DNA of 34,149 bases from Deltaproteobacteria bacterium. GTDB lineage: Bacteria > Desulfobacterota > DSM-4660 > Desulfatiglandales > HGW-15. Positions 8,124-16,454 of this stretch are shown in pieces. Position numbers and translations under genes: made by a program. The stretch lies in assembly GCA_016931115.1 (NCBI GenBank), contig JAFGFM010000195.1, forward strand, positions 1-34,149. Direction: 5' to 3'. The notes beneath the pieces are model-generated. The model was not told where the DNA came from. It made no database searches and saw nothing but the letters and a program-made list of their open reading frames with translations. Position 1 is the stretch's first letter. Every line of letters starts with the position of its first letter.

Positions 8124-9714
8124 AATAGGTTACAGCAGCCTTTTCTATGGCAAGCCCCCTGTGGTACCGTTCTAAGAATTTATTAAAACCCCTTATATCC
8201 TCAGAATCAGGCTTTACAGCCTTCTGTATGCTGTTACAAAAAACATGTTCGAGGAATTCAGGCAGGATAACAGTTTTATCCTTTCGAATCATAAAAGCTG
8301 CAAGCAGTGCCATTCCCCATGCACCGCCCTCTCCTGCGGTCTTCAGGGTGGAGACGGGTGTCCCTGTGGCCGCTGCCATGATCTTCTGACCTACATCAGG
8401 GGATTTAAAAAAACCGCCATGCCCTTTTATCTCATCTACCCTTACCCCCTCTTCATTAAAGAGTATATTAAGACCTGTCCTAAGCGCACACAGTGAGGTA
8501 AACAGATTAGTGCGCATAAAATTTGCCAGGTTGAATTGTGCCTCAGGGGAGCGGACAAACAAAGGACGGCCTTCAGTAAAACCGGTAATGTGTTCCCCTG
8601 AAACATATCCATAACTCATTAGCCCGCCGCAGTCAGGCTCTCCCTTTAATGCCTGCTCAAGCAGTGTATCATAAAGAAGAGGTCTGGATATCTCTTTACC
8701 TAAGCTTTCAAGGACCTCGCCGAATAGATTGATCCATGCATCGTAATCCGTGCTGCAATTGTTGGAATGGGCCATGCCCACAAGGTGACCGTCCGGGGTG
8801 GTGACAAGGTCTACCTCATGGTGTACCTTTTTCAGCTCCTTTTCCAGGACAATCATTGCAAAGACAGATGTACCGGCTGATACATTCCCTGTCCTTATGG
8901 CCACACTGTTAGTGGCTGCCATGCCCGTACCCGCGTCACCTTCAGGAGGTGCAACAGGAACTCCCGCATTCAATACACCTGATGGGTCGAGCAGAAGGGC
9001 ACCTTCATCTGTGAGTAGAGCCCTCCCCTCTCCTGCGCACAGCACCTCAGGAAGGATATCCCTGATCCGCCATTTAATGTTTTTTTCTTTTATGTGGTTA
9101 TCAAACAGGGCGCACATATCCATGTTGAACCCTTTAGTTTTAAGATCAATGGGAAACATCCCTGAGGCATCACCTATACCTAATTCCTTTTGTCCGGTGA
9201 GTTTCCAGTGTATGTAACCTGCCAGGGTAGTCATAAAGGCGATATCCTTCACATGTGCCTCATTATTAAGGACTGCATGGTAAAGATGGGCAATGCTCCA
9301 GCGCTGGGGAATGGGATAATTAAAAAGGGCGGTCAGTTCTTCTGATGCAGCCCCTGTTATATTGTTGCGCCATGTCCGAAAGGGGGTGAGCTGATTGCCT
9401 TTACTGTCAAAAACCATGTAGCCATGCATCATTGCGCTAAACCCCATGGCCTTGATCCGGCTTAAGGTCACGCCATATTTATCCCGGACATCCTGTGCAA
9501 GGTCTGCATAACATGCCCTGAGACCTTCCCAGATCTGCTCAATGGAATAGGTCCATATTCCATTTGTCAGGGAATTCTCCCATGCAAATCCCCCTGAAGC
9601 CATGGGATTGTGATCTTCACCGATCAGCACAGCCTTGATCCGGGTGGAACCCAATTCAATGCCCAGAACGGTATCTCCGCCTTCAATCATGGATAAGGAT
9701 TTTTTTATTTCCAT
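8119..9714 (-). CDS. araB: FGGY-family sugar kinase, probable L-ribulokinase
   Basis: The product has 531 residues. It starts with the FGGY phosphate-1 motif GIELGSTRIKAV (18-29), has the mid-protein segment GDAGTGMAATN followed by GTSVFAM, and ends with the adenosine motif GEGGAWGMALLAAF. It would phosphorylate L-ribulose to L-ribulose 5-phosphate. The sequence style (IELGSTRIKAVLIGED, ENxLxNGIWTY) is that of the kinase found in Bacteroidetes arabinose loci rather than the E. coli AraB type, so the assignment rests on context as well as fold; xylulose kinase activity is the alternative. It is the first gene of the minus-strand operon, starting 19 bases from the operator, with AGGA before the ATG. 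Confidence 0.85.
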   Translation of the reverse strand: MEIKKSLSMIEGGDTVLGIELGSTRIKAVLIGEDHNPMASGGFAWENSLTNGIWTYSIEQIWEGLRACYADLAQDVRDKYGVTLSRIKAMGFSAMMHGYMVFDSKGNQLTPFRTWRNNITGAASEELTALFNYPIPQRWSIAHLYHAVLNNEAHVKDIAFMTTLAGYIHWKLTGQKELGIGDASGMFPIDLKTKGFNMDMCALFDNHIKEKNIKWRIRDILPEVLCAGEGRALLTDEGALLLDPSGVLNAGVPVAPPEGDAGTGMAATNSVAIRTGNVSAGTSVFAMIVLEKELKKVHHEVDLVTTPDGHLVGMAHSNNCSTDYDAWINLFGEVLESLGKEISRPLLYDTLLEQALKGEPDCGGLMSYGYVSGEHITGFTEGRPLFVRSPEAQFNLANFMRTNLFTSLCALRTGLNILFNEEGVRVDEIKGHGGFFKSPDVGQKIMAAATGTPVSTLKTAGEGGAWGMALLAAFMIRKDKTVILPEFLEHVFCNSIQKAVKPDSEDIRGFNKFLERYHRGLAIEKAAVTYL

Positions 9715-9732
9715 TTCACATCCTGTATTTTT

Positions 9733-9750
9733 TGCGTTATCGATAACGCA
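9733..9750. promoter_or_regulatory. LacI-family operator at the kinase-operon promoter
   Basis: The perfect 18-bp palindrome TGCGTTATCGATAACGCA has the central CG typical of LacI-family sites and extends to 20 bp with flanking T/A. It directly abuts the -10 of the minus-strand promoter and would cover the transcription start, consistent with repression. An identical copy lies 118 bp away at 9851-9868. Confidence 0.88.
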
Positions 9751-9779
9751 ATATTATTAGAGAGCCATATTTTTGTCAA
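9751..9779 (-). promoter_or_regulatory. Sigma-70 promoter of the araB-HAD-araA operon
   Basis: On the minus strand, TTGACA (9779-9774) is followed after 17 bp by TAATAT (9756-9751), a four-of-six -10. The operator begins at the very next base. Confidence 0.6.
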
Positions 9780-9822
9780 TTATATCTTTTAGATAGAGTA
9801 AATGTGCCTCCACGAAAAATAA

Positions 9823-9851
9823 TTGACAGGTAAAATGAGAGATAATATAGT
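9823..9851 (+). promoter_or_regulatory. Sigma-70 promoter of the regulator-araD operon
   Basis: TTGACA (9823-9828) is followed after 17 bp by TATAGT (9846-9851, five of six). The last base is the first base of the operator at 9851. Transcription would start around 9858, inside the operator, so the regulator probably represses itself and the genes behind it. Confidence 0.65.
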
Positions 9852-9868
9852 GCGTTATCGATAACGCA
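9851..9868. promoter_or_regulatory. LacI-family operator at the regulator promoter
   Basis: This is an exact second copy of TGCGTTATCGATAACGCA, 16 bases before the regulator's start codon. It overlaps the predicted +1. The centre-to-centre distance of 118 bp to the first copy is close to a whole number of helical turns (about 11), so looping between two bound dimers is possible. Confidence 0.88.
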
Positions 9869-9883
9869 TAAGCAAAGGTTCAT

Positions 9884-10951
9884 ATGGCAACCATGAAGGA
9901 TGTCGCTGAGGCCGCAGGTATTTCCATCGGTACAGTGGACAGGATAATCCATAACAGGGGACGTTATTCAGAAGAAACAGCAGAACTGGTGCGTAAATCC
10001 ATGAAGGAGCTGAATTATACCCCCAACATTCATGCCAGGGGCCTTAAGCAGACAAAAAAACACATCTTCAGTGTTGTTCTTCCGCACAGGGAACAGGACG
10101 GCGGGTACTGGCGTCTGGTAGAAGAGGGGATACTCAAGGCCGCTGATGAGCTTATTTCCTTTGGAAACGATATCAGGATATTTCCCTTTGACCGCTACTC
10201 CTCCTCTTCCTGCATTGATGCCCTTTCAGGGGCGCTCTCTACTGATACAGAAGGTATGCTTATTGCCCCATGCCGCCCGGATGATATGAGGGCGCTCCTT
10301 GAACACACGAATATACCCTACATCTTTATTGATACCAATATCCCTGATCTCAAGAGAAGAACCGCATACATTGGTCAGGACTCCCGTCAGAGCGGCATTC
10401 TCGCAGGGAAGCTGATGAGCCTGCTCATTGCCCGCAATGCCTCAACAGGGCAGGATCAATATGTTCTGGTTGTTGATCCCCCTGGAAGCAATTTTCACCT
10501 CAATAACCGCATCGAGGGGTTCCGCTATTATATGGATGCGGTCATGCCGGAAATCGGATTAATGACCCTAAAGGCAGAGGCGGATGATGAACTGCACTTT
10601 CACCGCAGGCTTAAGGAATTCCAAACAAAGAACCATCTCCTGCCCATCGGGATATTCGCGGCAAACTCCTCTGTGTACTACATCGCATCATTTCTTGAAA
10701 AAGAGGGTGATGAATGCAGCTCCATTCCGCTTATAGGCTATGATATCATCCCTGGCAGAGAGTCTGCTGTGGAGAGGGGGACTATCGATTTCATACTTAC
10801 ACAACAGCCGGAAATCCAGGGATACCGGGGCATCATTATGCTCTATGACCATATTGTACTCAAGAAAGAGGTAAATAAAGAGGTTATCATGCCTCTGAAT
10901 ATCATAACCAGGGAAAACATACATACCTTTACAGGTTACGTGAACGGCTGA
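9884..10951 (+). CDS. LacI-family repressor of the arabinose locus
   Basis: The product has 355 residues. The N-terminal LacI HTH is TMKDVAEAAGISIGTVDRII (3-22), followed by the hinge region NYTPNIHARGLKQ. A periplasmic-binding-protein-like sensor domain then runs to the end, with SVVLPH, VLVVDPPGS, NNRIEGFRYY and LIGYDIIPG strands. The two perfect palindromes in its own upstream region are the obvious targets. By position it senses L-arabinose or an oligosaccharide and controls both the minus-strand kinase operon and the plus-strand araD run. AAAGG (9874-9878) precedes ATG 9884. araD begins 19 bases after its stop, so the two are co-transcribed. The ligand is inferred from context. Confidence 0.92.
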   Translation: MATMKDVAEAAGISIGTVDRIIHNRGRYSEETAELVRKSMKELNYTPNIHARGLKQTKKHIFSVVLPHREQDGGYWRLVEEGILKAADELISFGNDIRIFPFDRYSSSSCIDALSGALSTDTEGMLIAPCRPDDMRALLEHTNIPYIFIDTNIPDLKRRTAYIGQDSRQSGILAGKLMSLLIARNASTGQDQYVLVVDPPGSNFHLNNRIEGFRYYMDAVMPEIGLMTLKAEADDELHFHRRLKEFQTKNHLLPIGIFAANSSVYYIASFLEKEGDECSSIPLIGYDIIPGRESAVERGTIDFILTQQPEIQGYRGIIMLYDHIVLKKEVNKEVIMPLNIITRENIHTFTGYVNG

Positions 10952-10970
10952 TCATGGCACAGGAGGGAAT

Positions 10971-11678
10971 ATGACTAAATACAAGGAATTGAAAGAGGTG
11001 TGCTGGAGGGCCAATATGGAGATCCCTAAGAATAAACTGGCGATCTCCACCTTCGGGAATGTAAGCTCCCTTGATGCCAAAGAGAGGATATTTGCAATCA
11101 AGCCAAGCGGTGTCCCCTATGATGAGATGAAACCTGCTGATATGGTTATTGTGGATATGGATGGAAACAGGGTGGAGGGGAAGATGAACCCCTCTTCTGA
11201 CACCCCTACCCATGCTGTGCTGTACCGCTCTTTACCGGGTATTTGCAGTATAGCACACGCTCACTCAGCCTATGCAGTGGCATGGGCCCAGGCCTGCCGC
11301 CCGATCCCCATTTACGGAACAACGCACGCTGATCATCTGGCACACGACATCCCTGTTACCAAAGTGATGAGTGATAAAATGATAAAAGGCCAGTATGAAG
11401 AGGAGACCGGCCATCAGATTATAAATGCCCTTAAAGAAAATAATCTGTCACACCTTGATGTGGAGATGATCCTGGTTGCATGTCATGGGCCTTTCACCTG
11501 GGGCGCAACACCGGACAGGGCGGTCTACAATGCGGTTGTACTCGAAGAGATAGCGAAAATGGCCTGCATAACAGAGCAGGTTAACCCTGATATCAAAAGG
11601 ATGAAGGCGACCCTGATCAATAAACATTATCAGAGGAAACATGGTAAAGGGGCCTACTATGGTCAAATTAATAAATAA
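10971..11678 (+). CDS. araD: L-ribulose-5-phosphate 4-epimerase
   Basis: This class II aldolase-fold enzyme converts L-ribulose 5-phosphate to D-xylulose 5-phosphate, feeding the pentose phosphate pathway. The product has 235 residues (E. coli AraD has 231). Zinc ligands are in place at H96 and H98 (AHAHSAYA) and H172 (CHGPFTWG), with D77 in SSDTPTH and the catalytic-position D121 in THADH. GGAGGG precedes the ATG. It follows the LacI-family regulator by 19 bases. A pair of palindromes separates it from the GH51 gene, so read-through into the later genes may be partial. Confidence 0.95.
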   Translation: MTKYKELKEVCWRANMEIPKNKLAISTFGNVSSLDAKERIFAIKPSGVPYDEMKPADMVIVDMDGNRVEGKMNPSSDTPTHAVLYRSLPGICSIAHAHSAYAVAWAQACRPIPIYGTTHADHLAHDIPVTKVMSDKMIKGQYEEETGHQIINALKENNLSHLDVEMILVACHGPFTWGATPDRAVYNAVVLEEIAKMACITEQVNPDIKRMKATLINKHYQRKHGKGAYYGQINK

Positions 11679-11702
11679 GCAAAAACCTGCGAGCCTTAGT
11701 AG

Positions 11703-11760
11703 GGTCGGGATTTATTCCCGACCGGTATTTACGTAGAGACAAGGCATGCCTTGTCTCTAC
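11703..11760. repeat. Two adjacent palindromes (REP-like)
   Basis: A stem GGTCGGGA (11703-11710) / TCCCGACC (11716-11723) is followed by a perfect 28-bp palindrome at 11733-11760 with half-site GTAGAGACAAGGCA. There is no T tract behind the first hairpin, so neither is a standard terminator. The GTAGAGACA core matches the element at 8061-8123. It lies in the 117-bp gap between araD and the arabinofuranosidase gene. Confidence 0.75.
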
Positions 11761-11795
11761 TACTTTTAATCCGAATTATCCAAAGGAGGGATATC

Positions 11796-13763
11796 ATGAA
11801 AAGTATCATTATCAGCCTTCTGGCAATAAACCTTTTAGTAATTCCTTTAGCAAAGGCCGAAACCGTGAACATAAAACTTGACCTTAAAAATCAGGGGGAG
11901 GCGATCAACCCCTTTATATATGGTCAGTTCATCGAACACCTTGGCCGCTGCATCTATGGCGGTATATGGGCAGAGATGCTTGAAGACAGGAAGTTCTATT
12001 TCCCGATCACCGGGAATTATGCACCCTATGTGAGTCTGACAGATACCGGTTATCCTGTAGTAGGCGCATCCCCATGGAAGATAACTGGTGATCCCTCCAG
12101 GGTTAAAATGGTGAAAAAAGAGCCCTTTGTTGGCGACCATACACCTCATTTAAAAAAGGGAGTTGCTATAGAGCAGCATGACCTGGCAGTTGTTTCCGGT
12201 AAAAAATATATCGGCTACATCTGGCTTAAATCGGATAACAGTAAAAACGCACGCGTCAGTGTCTCCCTCATGATTGATGGTAAAACCATTCCGGGCAAGG
12301 TTATATCCTCTGGAGACAGTTATGAGAAAACCGATTTTGAATTCACTGCAAATAAAGATAGTGACAGGGCAACACTTAAAATAGAGGCACTTGAGGGTGA
12401 GGTTTTTATAGGGACAGTTTCACTCATGCCAGGAGATAATATCAAAGGTATGCGCAGGGACACAATTACCCTGCTCAAGGAGTTGAATGCCCCGCTTTAC
12501 CGCTGGCCCGGCGGAAACTTCACAAGCGGTTATGACTGGCATGATGGTATTGGTGACCGTGACCGCAGACCTCCCCGCAAAAACCCGGCATGGACAGGCG
12601 TGGAACATAATGATTTCGGCACGGATGAGTTCATCGCCTTCTGCCGTGAAATCAATACTGAACCAATGATAGCCGCAAATACAGGGTTTGGCGATGCCTA
12701 CTGTGCAGCAGAATGGGTAGAGTACTGTAATTCAGGTGCGAAGACCACGGGCGGCAAATACCGCATTGAAAACGGCCATAAAACGCCCTTCAATGTAAAA
12801 TACTGGTGTGTGGGCAATGAGATGTTTGGTGACTGGCAGCTTGGCTTCATGCAGCTTAAACAATATACAATCAAACATAATATAGTGGCAAAGGCAATGT
12901 GGGAAAAGGACCCTGGCCTTGTGCTTGTAGGTGTTGGAAGCTTTGACACCATTAATGCGGCATTTGATCCTGATTCAAAGCAGAGAAACAGGACATGGTC
13001 AAGGGGTATGCTTGAGGAGAGCGCTGAGTATATGAACATGCTCTCTGAACATTTTTATGTAGGCCGTGTTCCATGGAACCAGGATGAACGCAAGCCTGTT
13101 CTTGAGCATGTACCAATGGTAAAAAACTCTATCCGTGAACGGGTGGAGGCACACAAAAAATTACAGGCATCAATAGAAGTGCTTAAAGGCCGTTTTGTGC
13201 CAATCACACTTGATGAATGGAATTACTGGCATCGTGACTATGTATATGGCGAGCTGGGCTGTATATATGACCTGCAGGATGCCCTTGGTATTGCAATGGG
13301 TCTGCACGAGTTTTTTCGCCAGAGCAAATATATCCATGCGGCAAATTATGCTCAGACTGTAAATGTGATAGGCGCTATCAAGACCACCAAAACAAATGCG
13401 GAGTTTGATACGACAGGTCTTGTGCTCAAGCTTTACCGCAACCAGTTCGGTTCAATACCATTAAAATTCATTGGGGAGATAGGCGCCCTTGATGTGATGG
13501 CAGCCCTGAATAAAACAGGGGAGATACTTACTGTAAGCGCTGTAAACCCTACAGATAAAGAAATCGTAATAAAACTTGATGCTCTGAGCCTTCCATCAGA
13601 TGCAGTAAACTATGTTATAACCGGTGAAAAGGATACCTCATACAATGCACCGGGTAAAAAACGGGGAGTGGATATCCATAACAAGGGCAAGGTATCTATT
13701 AATGGAGGGCTTAAGGCCGCTCCTTTAAGCGCAAGCCTCTGGGAGATTAAGATCAACAAGTAG
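11796..13763 (+). CDS. GH51 alpha-L-arabinofuranosidase, secreted
   Basis: The product has 655 residues. It starts with a signal peptide (1-21, MKSIIISLLAINLLVIPLAKA, cut after AKA). The GH51 signature YGQFIEHLGRCIYGG follows at about 42-56, then a carbohydrate-binding-like beta insert (about 95-215) and the barrel. The acid/base E342 is in YWCVGNEMFG and the nucleophile E474 in PITLDEWNYW. It removes terminal L-arabinofuranosyl residues from arabinoxylan or arabinan side chains, probably in the periplasm or outside the cell. The start is ATG 11796 with AAGGAGGG at 11783-11790; an earlier in-frame TTG (11751) lies inside the palindrome and is rejected. Many bacterial GH51 enzymes are cytoplasmic; this one is exported. 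Confidence 0.93.
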   Translation: MKSIIISLLAINLLVIPLAKAETVNIKLDLKNQGEAINPFIYGQFIEHLGRCIYGGIWAEMLEDRKFYFPITGNYAPYVSLTDTGYPVVGASPWKITGDPSRVKMVKKEPFVGDHTPHLKKGVAIEQHDLAVVSGKKYIGYIWLKSDNSKNARVSVSLMIDGKTIPGKVISSGDSYEKTDFEFTANKDSDRATLKIEALEGEVFIGTVSLMPGDNIKGMRRDTITLLKELNAPLYRWPGGNFTSGYDWHDGIGDRDRRPPRKNPAWTGVEHNDFGTDEFIAFCREINTEPMIAANTGFGDAYCAAEWVEYCNSGAKTTGGKYRIENGHKTPFNVKYWCVGNEMFGDWQLGFMQLKQYTIKHNIVAKAMWEKDPGLVLVGVGSFDTINAAFDPDSKQRNRTWSRGMLEESAEYMNMLSEHFYVGRVPWNQDERKPVLEHVPMVKNSIRERVEAHKKLQASIEVLKGRFVPITLDEWNYWHRDYVYGELGCIYDLQDALGIAMGLHEFFRQSKYIHAANYAQTVNVIGAIKTTKTNAEFDTTGLVLKLYRNQFGSIPLKFIGEIGALDVMAALNKTGEILTVSAVNPTDKEIVIKLDALSLPSDAVNYVITGEKDTSYNAPGKKRGVDIHNKGKVSINGGLKAAPLSASLWEIKINK

Positions 13764-13775
13764 AGGAGCCATATC

Positions 13776-15302
13776 ATGTTAAAAAGAGTCATGGTTGAAA
13801 ACGGTCTGGTCGAGGGTTTACCTGCGGCTGACCCGCGTATAACATCCTTTAAGGGTATCCCTTTTGCTGCACCTCCTGTTGGTGAAAACCGCTGGAGGGC
13901 GCCACAGCCTGCAAATAACTGGGATGGGATACTGTGCACTTATCAATTCGCACCCATATCAATGCAGCACATACCTGGTGAAGACCCTGAAATCATCTAT
14001 ACAAGGGAGTGGAATGTGGACACCTCCATTGAAATGGATGAAGACTCACTCCATCTCAATGTGTGGACACCTGCAAAAAAGGCGAATGAAAAGCTGCCTG
14101 TATTTGTCTGGTATTTTGGAGGGGGATTACAGGAGGGAAATACCGCTGAGATGGAGTTTGACGGCGAGCGCATTGCAAGGCGCGGTATCGTTGTGGTTAC
14201 CATAAATTACAGGCTGAATGTGTTTGGTTTCATGTGCCATCCTGAGATTACAGCAGAAACCCCTGAGACACCTGCCAACTTCGGCTTTCTTGACCAGCAG
14301 TTCGGGACACGCTGGGTAAAACGCAATATTGCCGCCTTTGGGGGAGACCCTGATAACATCACAATAGGGGGGCAGTCAGCTGGTGGCGGCAGTGTAATGG
14401 CGCAGGTTACCTCTCCTACAAATAGTGGCCTGTTCCACAAGGCCATTGTAGACAGCGGCCTTTCAATGACTGCCTATCCGGGATCCCTTTTCCATAAAGA
14501 AAAGACCCTGGCAGAGGCTGAACAGGCAGGGGTTGATTTTTTTAAATTCCTTGGTATATCATCCCTTAAAGAGGCCCGCAATCTGGATGCCTTATACTTA
14601 AGGGACAAAATGGTGGAATACAAGGCATTCTGGGGCCCTGTAATTGATAATAAATTTTATGTGGGTGATGCCAATGAGCTGTTCATGGCAAACAGATGCC
14701 AGCTTGTCCCCATGATGTTCGGCCACACTGCAACAGAATTTCCTGACAGACCCCTGGTCAAGACTGTCGATGAATTTGTGACCTTTGCCAGAGCGGCCTA
14801 TGGAGCGGATGCAAACGAATTCCTTAATCTCTGCAAGTCAGAGACAGGGAGTATCTCTGAAATGCTCTATAAGGCCACTGTGAGTCACCTGGAATACTCC
14901 ATCAGATTAATCGGAAAGGCAAAGGCCAGTGCAGGGGATAAGACACCTGTATATTACTGGGTCTTCAACGCCGGGATTCCAGGCTGGGACAATCCAGGGG
15001 CATTTCATTCGGTTGATCTCTGGTTCTTTTTTGAGACGCTCTCAAAGTGCTGGAGACCCTTTGTGGGTAAACATTATGATCTGGCGCGTAAGATGTGTAA
15101 TTACTGGGCAAACTTTATCCGAACCGGTGACCCCAACGGAAAGGATGCTGATGGATCAGACATGCCTTTATGGAGGCCATTTACTGAAGATGACCCAAAC
15201 AGGATCTGTTTCTATGATGATGTATGCGTCGATAACAGAGTACCTGACGACCTGATGAAATTCCTGATGCGGCAATTTTTAATAAAACAGAGACAGGGTT
15301 AG
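13776..15302 (+). CDS. Type-B carboxylesterase, cytoplasmic
   Basis: The product has 508 residues of the carboxylesterase/cholinesterase family (CE10-like). Family signatures are FKGIPFAAPPVGENRWRAP (25-43), EDSLHLNVWTP (89-99) and the nucleophile elbow GGQSAGGG with S201. A glutamate in HTATEFPD and a histidine in GAFHSVDLWFF can complete the triad. The usual oxyanion HGGG is written YFGGG here (113-117), replacing His by Phe. No signal peptide is present, so it acts inside the cell, possibly on esterified arabinose or short oligosaccharides after uptake. It starts 12 bases after the GH51 gene with GAGGAG overlapping the end of that gene, so the two are in one transcript. Substrate unknown. 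Confidence 0.88.
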   Translation: MLKRVMVENGLVEGLPAADPRITSFKGIPFAAPPVGENRWRAPQPANNWDGILCTYQFAPISMQHIPGEDPEIIYTREWNVDTSIEMDEDSLHLNVWTPAKKANEKLPVFVWYFGGGLQEGNTAEMEFDGERIARRGIVVVTINYRLNVFGFMCHPEITAETPETPANFGFLDQQFGTRWVKRNIAAFGGDPDNITIGGQSAGGGSVMAQVTSPTNSGLFHKAIVDSGLSMTAYPGSLFHKEKTLAEAEQAGVDFFKFLGISSLKEARNLDALYLRDKMVEYKAFWGPVIDNKFYVGDANELFMANRCQLVPMMFGHTATEFPDRPLVKTVDEFVTFARAAYGADANEFLNLCKSETGSISEMLYKATVSHLEYSIRLIGKAKASAGDKTPVYYWVFNAGIPGWDNPGAFHSVDLWFFFETLSKCWRPFVGKHYDLARKMCNYWANFIRTGDPNGKDADGSDMPLWRPFTEDDPNRICFYDDVCVDNRVPDDLMKFLMRQFLIKQRQG

Positions 15303-15337
15303 CAATTACAAACTCAGGTTTGAAAGGAAATAGATAT

Positions 15338-16426
15338 ATGTCGAAGATATTTAAACCGTTACAGATCAACAGATTAAGTATAAAAAACCGCTTTGTCAGG
15401 TCCGCAACAGTTGATAACCTTGGTGAAAACCAGGTTGTAACCGATGCACAGCTCAATTTTTACAGGGAACTTGCAAGGGGTGAGGTCGGGCTCATCATTT
15501 CCAGCGGGCTCTTCCCCAGCCTTGACGGATGGGCTGCCCCTGGCCAGCTTGGGATTCATACAGATGAAATGATCCCATCCCTTAAAAAGATAACCGACAC
15601 TGTCCATGCAAATGACGGAAAGATAGTTGCCCAGCTCATGCATGCAGGCTGGTTCGGAAACCCCGGGCTGTGCGGATTACAGACAGTTGGCCCATCTGAG
15701 ACAGTCAATCCTGCAAATAATCTCAAAGTAAGAGGGCTCTCTTCGGATGAGGTTGAGGAAAAGGTGGATGAGTTTGTGAAGGCAGGTGTCAGGGCAGTAG
15801 AGGCAGGCTTTGACGGTGTGCAGATTCATGCTGCACATGGCTGGCTTGTAAGCGCATTCCTCTCGCCTGTTACAAACAGGAGAAATGATAACTGGGGCGG
15901 ATCAGCTTCAAACAGGGCAAGGTTTGTGATAAAGATTACCGAGGGTATGCGAAAGGCAGTAGGACCCGATTATCCAATTTTAATCAAGATGGGGATCAAA
16001 GAATATCATCCTGAAGGAAAGAGTACTGAAGAGGGGATCAATTCGGCAATACTGTTCATCAATGCCGGAATGGATGCGATAGAGGTAAGCGAGGGTGTTG
16101 AAGAGACCCCTTTTAATCACATCAGGCCTGACAGGATGGACCCTTACTATGTTGATGAATGCAAAAAGGCGAGAGAGGCCATATCAAAGCCCTTAATACT
16201 GGTCGGCGGAATGAGGAACCTTTCTGATATAGAAAAGGTAGTGGATGAGGGTATTGCAGACGCCATATCAATGTGCAGGCCATTTATTATGGATCAGCAT
16301 ATTGTAAAGAAGTTCAGACAAGGATCATCAAAGAGATCTTTATGTACCTCCTGCAACAAATGTATACCGACAATGCTGGAGAGAAACCTGCATTGTACCT
16401 TTAACTCAGGATTGATTAATTTTTAA
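15338..16426 (+). CDS. NADH:flavin oxidoreductase, Old Yellow Enzyme family
   Basis: The product has 362 residues forming a single FMN-binding TIM barrel. Hallmarks are FKPLQINRLSIKNRFVRSAT, IVAQLMHAGW, the active-site segment QIHAAHGWLVSAFLSP with NRRNDNWGG, and the phosphate-binding end LVGGMRN. It ends with CTSCNKC...C, the 4Fe-4S motif of the 2,4-dienoyl-CoA reductase/enoate-reductase branch, but lacks the C-terminal FAD/NAD domain of those larger enzymes. It would reduce an activated C=C bond, such as an enoate or quinone-like acceptor. The ATG at 15338 follows AAAGGAAA; an in-frame TTG at 15320 overlaps that ribosome site and was rejected. Sitting between two esterase genes, it may act on a released unsaturated acid. 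Substrate unknown. Confidence 0.87.
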   Translation: MSKIFKPLQINRLSIKNRFVRSATVDNLGENQVVTDAQLNFYRELARGEVGLIISSGLFPSLDGWAAPGQLGIHTDEMIPSLKKITDTVHANDGKIVAQLMHAGWFGNPGLCGLQTVGPSETVNPANNLKVRGLSSDEVEEKVDEFVKAGVRAVEAGFDGVQIHAAHGWLVSAFLSPVTNRRNDNWGGSASNRARFVIKITEGMRKAVGPDYPILIKMGIKEYHPEGKSTEEGINSAILFINAGMDAIEVSEGVEETPFNHIRPDRMDPYYVDECKKAREAISKPLILVGGMRNLSDIEKVVDEGIADAISMCRPFIMDQHIVKKFRQGSSKRSLCTSCNKCIPTMLERNLHCTFNSGLINF

Positions 16427-16454
16427 ACCGTCTTTTTAGAAAGGAGATTTTAAC

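Noticed and set aside
11703-11730. Intrinsic terminator after araD
   Set aside because: The stem is good but no T tract follows, and a second palindrome comes next; treated as a repeat element instead.
11751-11795. Upstream TTG start for the GH51 gene
   Set aside because: It falls inside the 28-bp palindrome and would bury the AAGGAGGG site and the signal peptide start at ATG 11796.
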